NCBI GenBank assembly: GCA_903944755.1
Contig: CAJATB010000116.1
Span: 1 to 6,895, forward strand
Direction: 5' to 3'
Source of the DNA: an uncultured Bacteroidota bacterium
GTDB taxonomy: Bacteria; Bacteroidota; Bacteroidia; Chitinophagales; Chitinophagaceae
Length of the DNA stretch: 6,895 nucleotides
Positions 5,264 to 6,895 of the stretch are shown piece after piece. Below the pieces are notes generated by a model that had not been told where the DNA came from, ran no database searches, and saw only the letters and a program-made list of their open reading frames with translations. Numbering within the stretch: position 1 is the first letter of the stretch; each line of letters starts with the position of its first letter. Both the position numbers and the translations under genes were made by a program.

Positions 5264-6895
5264 TTACTTAGTTATTTTATTTAAATAGATGTATCCTTTA
5301 CGTGCTTTTTCACCATTACCTAAATCTAAAATATAGAAGTATGTTCCATCTGGTAATATGCCACTTCCAAACGTTAATCCTTCTGTGCACCTACCATCCC
5401 AAGTGTTATTATAATTATCCGCATCAAATACAATATTACCCCAACGATTAAATATTGTTAGTTTGTTATTTGGATATTTAGAAATTCCACTTATCACGAA
5501 TAGATCATTAACCCCATCTCCATTTGGAGAGAATCCATTTGGTATACTGATATCACATGGGTTTGGACTGCATAAATTTAAAGGATCGCTTCCATCACGA
5601 ATTTCTGTTCCGTTTGAAATTCCATCATTATCACAATCTTCATTAGACCATGCAATACTTGGTATTAATGTTTGATTTGCAAGGATCAATGAACAAGGAT
5701 CTAATGGATTTGTGCCATTTGAAACTTCCGTTCCATCAATTACTCCATCGCCATCACTATCAGGATTTAATGGATTGGTTCCACTTCCTACCTCTTCACC
5801 ATTTGAAATTCCATCATTATCACAATCCGAATTCAACCATGTAATACTTGGTGTTAATGTTTGACTTGCAAGTAGCAATGAACAAGGATCTAATGGACTT
5901 GTGCCATTTGAAACTTCCGTTCCATCAATTACTCCATCGCCATCACTATCAGGATTTAATGGATTGGTTCCATTTCCTACCTCTTCGCCATTCGGTGAAT
6001 TATCATTGTCACAATCCGTATTCAACCATGTAATACTTGGTGTTACTGTTTGATTGGCAAGTATCAATGAACAAGGATCTAACGGACTTGTGCCATTTGA
6101 AACTTCCGTTCCATCAATTACTCCATCGCCATCGCTATCTGGATTTAATGGATTGGTTCCATTTCCTACCTCTTCGCCATTCGGTGAATTATCATTGTCA
6201 CAATCCGTATTCAACCATGTAATACTTGGTGTTAATGTTTGACTGGCAAGTATAAATGAGCAAGGATCTGACGGATTAGTGCCATTTGCAACCTCTTGAC
6301 CATTTGTAACACCATCACCGTCACAATCTGAATTTAACGAACCTAAACATGATGTTACTGTCACAAAAATTGTATCATTCACACATATTCCTGGTAACGG
6401 TAAGCCTCCATCACAGATCGTTACAACTATTGTGTCTGTTCCACTAAATCCTGGATTTGGTGTATAAGTATACGTACCATCCGTATTGATCACAATCGTT
6501 CCGTTTGATGGGCCGCTCACTGGCGTTGTATTCGCTGTCAATGGTGTGCCATCTGGATCGCTGTCGCCTGTATCTGTTAAGTCGCCTGATACTGGTGTGC
6601 CTTCTGGCGTTGTAATCACTTCATCATCTACAATTGGCGCATCATTTACTGGCGATACGGTGATAAAGATCGTATCATTCACACATACTCCTGGTAACGG
6701 TAAGCCTCCATCACAGATCGTTACAACTACTGTATCGGTTCCGCTGAAGTTAGGGTTTGGTGTATAAGTGTATGATCCATTTGAATTGATCACAATCGTT
6801 CCGTTTGATGGGCCACTCACTGGCGTTGTGTTTGCCGTCAATGGTGTGCCATCTGGATCTGTGTCGCCTGTATCTGTTAAGTCTCCTGTTGCCGG
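5264..6895 (-). CDS. Type IX-secreted repeat surface protein with type B sorting domain, N-terminus outside window
   Basis: The frame is open to the window edge; 543 C-terminal residues are visible, numbered here from the edge. One nearly complete and one full 100-residue Ig/cadherin-like repeat (about 1-180) carry DxDPDGTPL, GTYTYTPNPGFSGTD and TICDGG...ICVNDTIF motifs, resembling bacterial Ig/VCBS-type tandem domains. Residues 190-442 are thrombospondin-type-3-like repeats with DSDGDGVIDGTE and DCDNDGISNGEE loops, likely binding calcium. Residues about 447-540 are a gliding-motility-associated (type B) T9SS C-terminal domain: IPNGFSPNGDGVNDLF, LTIFNRWGNIVF, WDG, LPDGTYFYILDLGNG and KGYIYLNK. 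The protein should be exported through T9SS and displayed or released at the surface, possibly as an adhesin; its ligand is unknown. The TTG at 6841 is not a start, because the same repeat pattern continues upstream of it (DLTDTGDTDPDGTP). The SprF-like gene downstream is its probable partner. Confidence 0.95.
   Translation of the reverse strand, partial: PATGDLTDTGDTDPDGTPLTANTTPVSGPSNGTIVINSNGSYTYTPNPNFSGTDTVVVTICDGGLPLPGVCVNDTIFITVSPVNDAPIVDDEVITTPEGTPVSGDLTDTGDSDPDGTPLTANTTPVSGPSNGTIVINTDGTYTYTPNPGFSGTDTIVVTICDGGLPLPGICVNDTIFVTVTSCLGSLNSDCDGDGVTNGQEVANGTNPSDPCSFILASQTLTPSITWLNTDCDNDNSPNGEEVGNGTNPLNPDSDGDGVIDGTEVSNGTSPLDPCSLILANQTVTPSITWLNTDCDNDNSPNGEEVGNGTNPLNPDSDGDGVIDGTEVSNGTSPLDPCSLLLASQTLTPSITWLNSDCDNDGISNGEEVGSGTNPLNPDSDGDGVIDGTEVSNGTNPLDPCSLILANQTLIPSIAWSNEDCDNDGISNGTEIRDGSDPLNLCSPNPCDISIPNGFSPNGDGVNDLFVISGISKYPNNKLTIFNRWGNIVFDADNYNNTWDGRCTEGLTFGSGILPDGTYFYILDLGNGEKARKGYIYLNKITK
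5639..6205. repeat. Three tandem 189-bp copies (63 residues) in the Ca-binding region
   Basis: Copies lie at 6017-6205, 5828-6016 and 5639-5827, with no length variation. By my count the first two differ at 8 of 189 bases (about 96% identical); the second and third differ at about 23 (88%). Each unit joins a 22-residue DCDND-type module to a 41-residue DSDGDGVIDGTE-type module with a PSITWLN linker. A shortened unit at 6206-6328 has only 41 residues, and a partial unit at about 5567-5638 ends the array. Confidence 0.95.
6361..6895. repeat. 300-bp direct repeat encoding 100-residue Ig/cadherin-like domains
   Basis: Bases 6361-6595 align without gaps to 6661-6895, an exact 300-bp period. I count about 32 differences in 235 positions, near 86% identity. 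Differences cluster around 6740-6795, while other blocks, such as the one at 6791-6814, are identical. More copies probably continue past the window edge. GC is near 53% in 6541-6600, against about 27% in 4321-4380. Confidence 0.93.

Noticed and set aside
5650..6242. Several plus-strand open frames with repeated His/Leu-rich peptides
   Set aside because: They recur every 189 bp because they are antisense shadows of the adhesin repeats; the minus frame has clear domains and a sorting signal.
5639..6328. Regular direct repeats resembling a CRISPR or satellite array
   Set aside because: The 189-bp units lie fully in frame within a protein gene, with no unique spacers between short repeats.
6839..6841. 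TTG as the start codon of the adhesin
   Set aside because: The frame continues to the window edge with the same 100-residue repeat pattern, so this is an internal Leu codon.

Overview
The window looks like a Bacteroidetes chromosome, most likely class Flavobacteriia or a close relative. The base composition is AT-rich (about 27% GC in one 60-base stretch I counted inside the porin-like gene). Start sites are A-rich and lack Shine-Dalgarno sequences. The minus strand carries a typical type IX secretion (T9SS) arrangement: a type B CTD surface protein, a PorP/SprF-family outer-membrane protein and a PorE-like OmpA/TPR/propeller protein.

Left part, plus strand (1-1782). A small unrecognised protein with one C-terminal membrane helix (28-417) is followed by a 225-bp gap. 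That gap holds a cluster of direct and inverted copies of the heptamer TTTAGTG/CACTAAA, including a perfect 11-bp-arm palindrome. The cluster ends 12 bp before a class II Fic-domain protein (643-1782). This protein has an N-terminal self-inhibitory motif, an intact HPFRDGNGRTGR active site and a C-terminal winged helix-turn-helix. The simplest reading is a self-inhibited AMP-transferase that may also bind its own promoter.

Middle (1783-2072). A 290-bp AT-rich gap lies between convergent genes. It has no convincing gene and at most a weak terminator-like hairpin.

Right part, minus strand (2073-6895). In transcription order there is a large secreted repeat protein, cut by the window edge at its N-terminus. 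It has 100-residue Ig/cadherin-like repeats, then thrombospondin-type-3-like Ca-binding repeats, then a type B T9SS sorting domain. Next come a 13-bp perfect stem-loop, the PorP/SprF-like protein and the PorE-like protein. The likely division of labour is cargo, its cognate outer-membrane partner, and a peptidoglycan-anchored periplasmic link. The hairpin between cargo and partner could set their expression ratio.

No gene here is of a wholly unknown system. The least explained items are the heptamer operator array before the Fic gene, the intercistronic hairpin, and recently homogenised DNA repeats within the adhesin.
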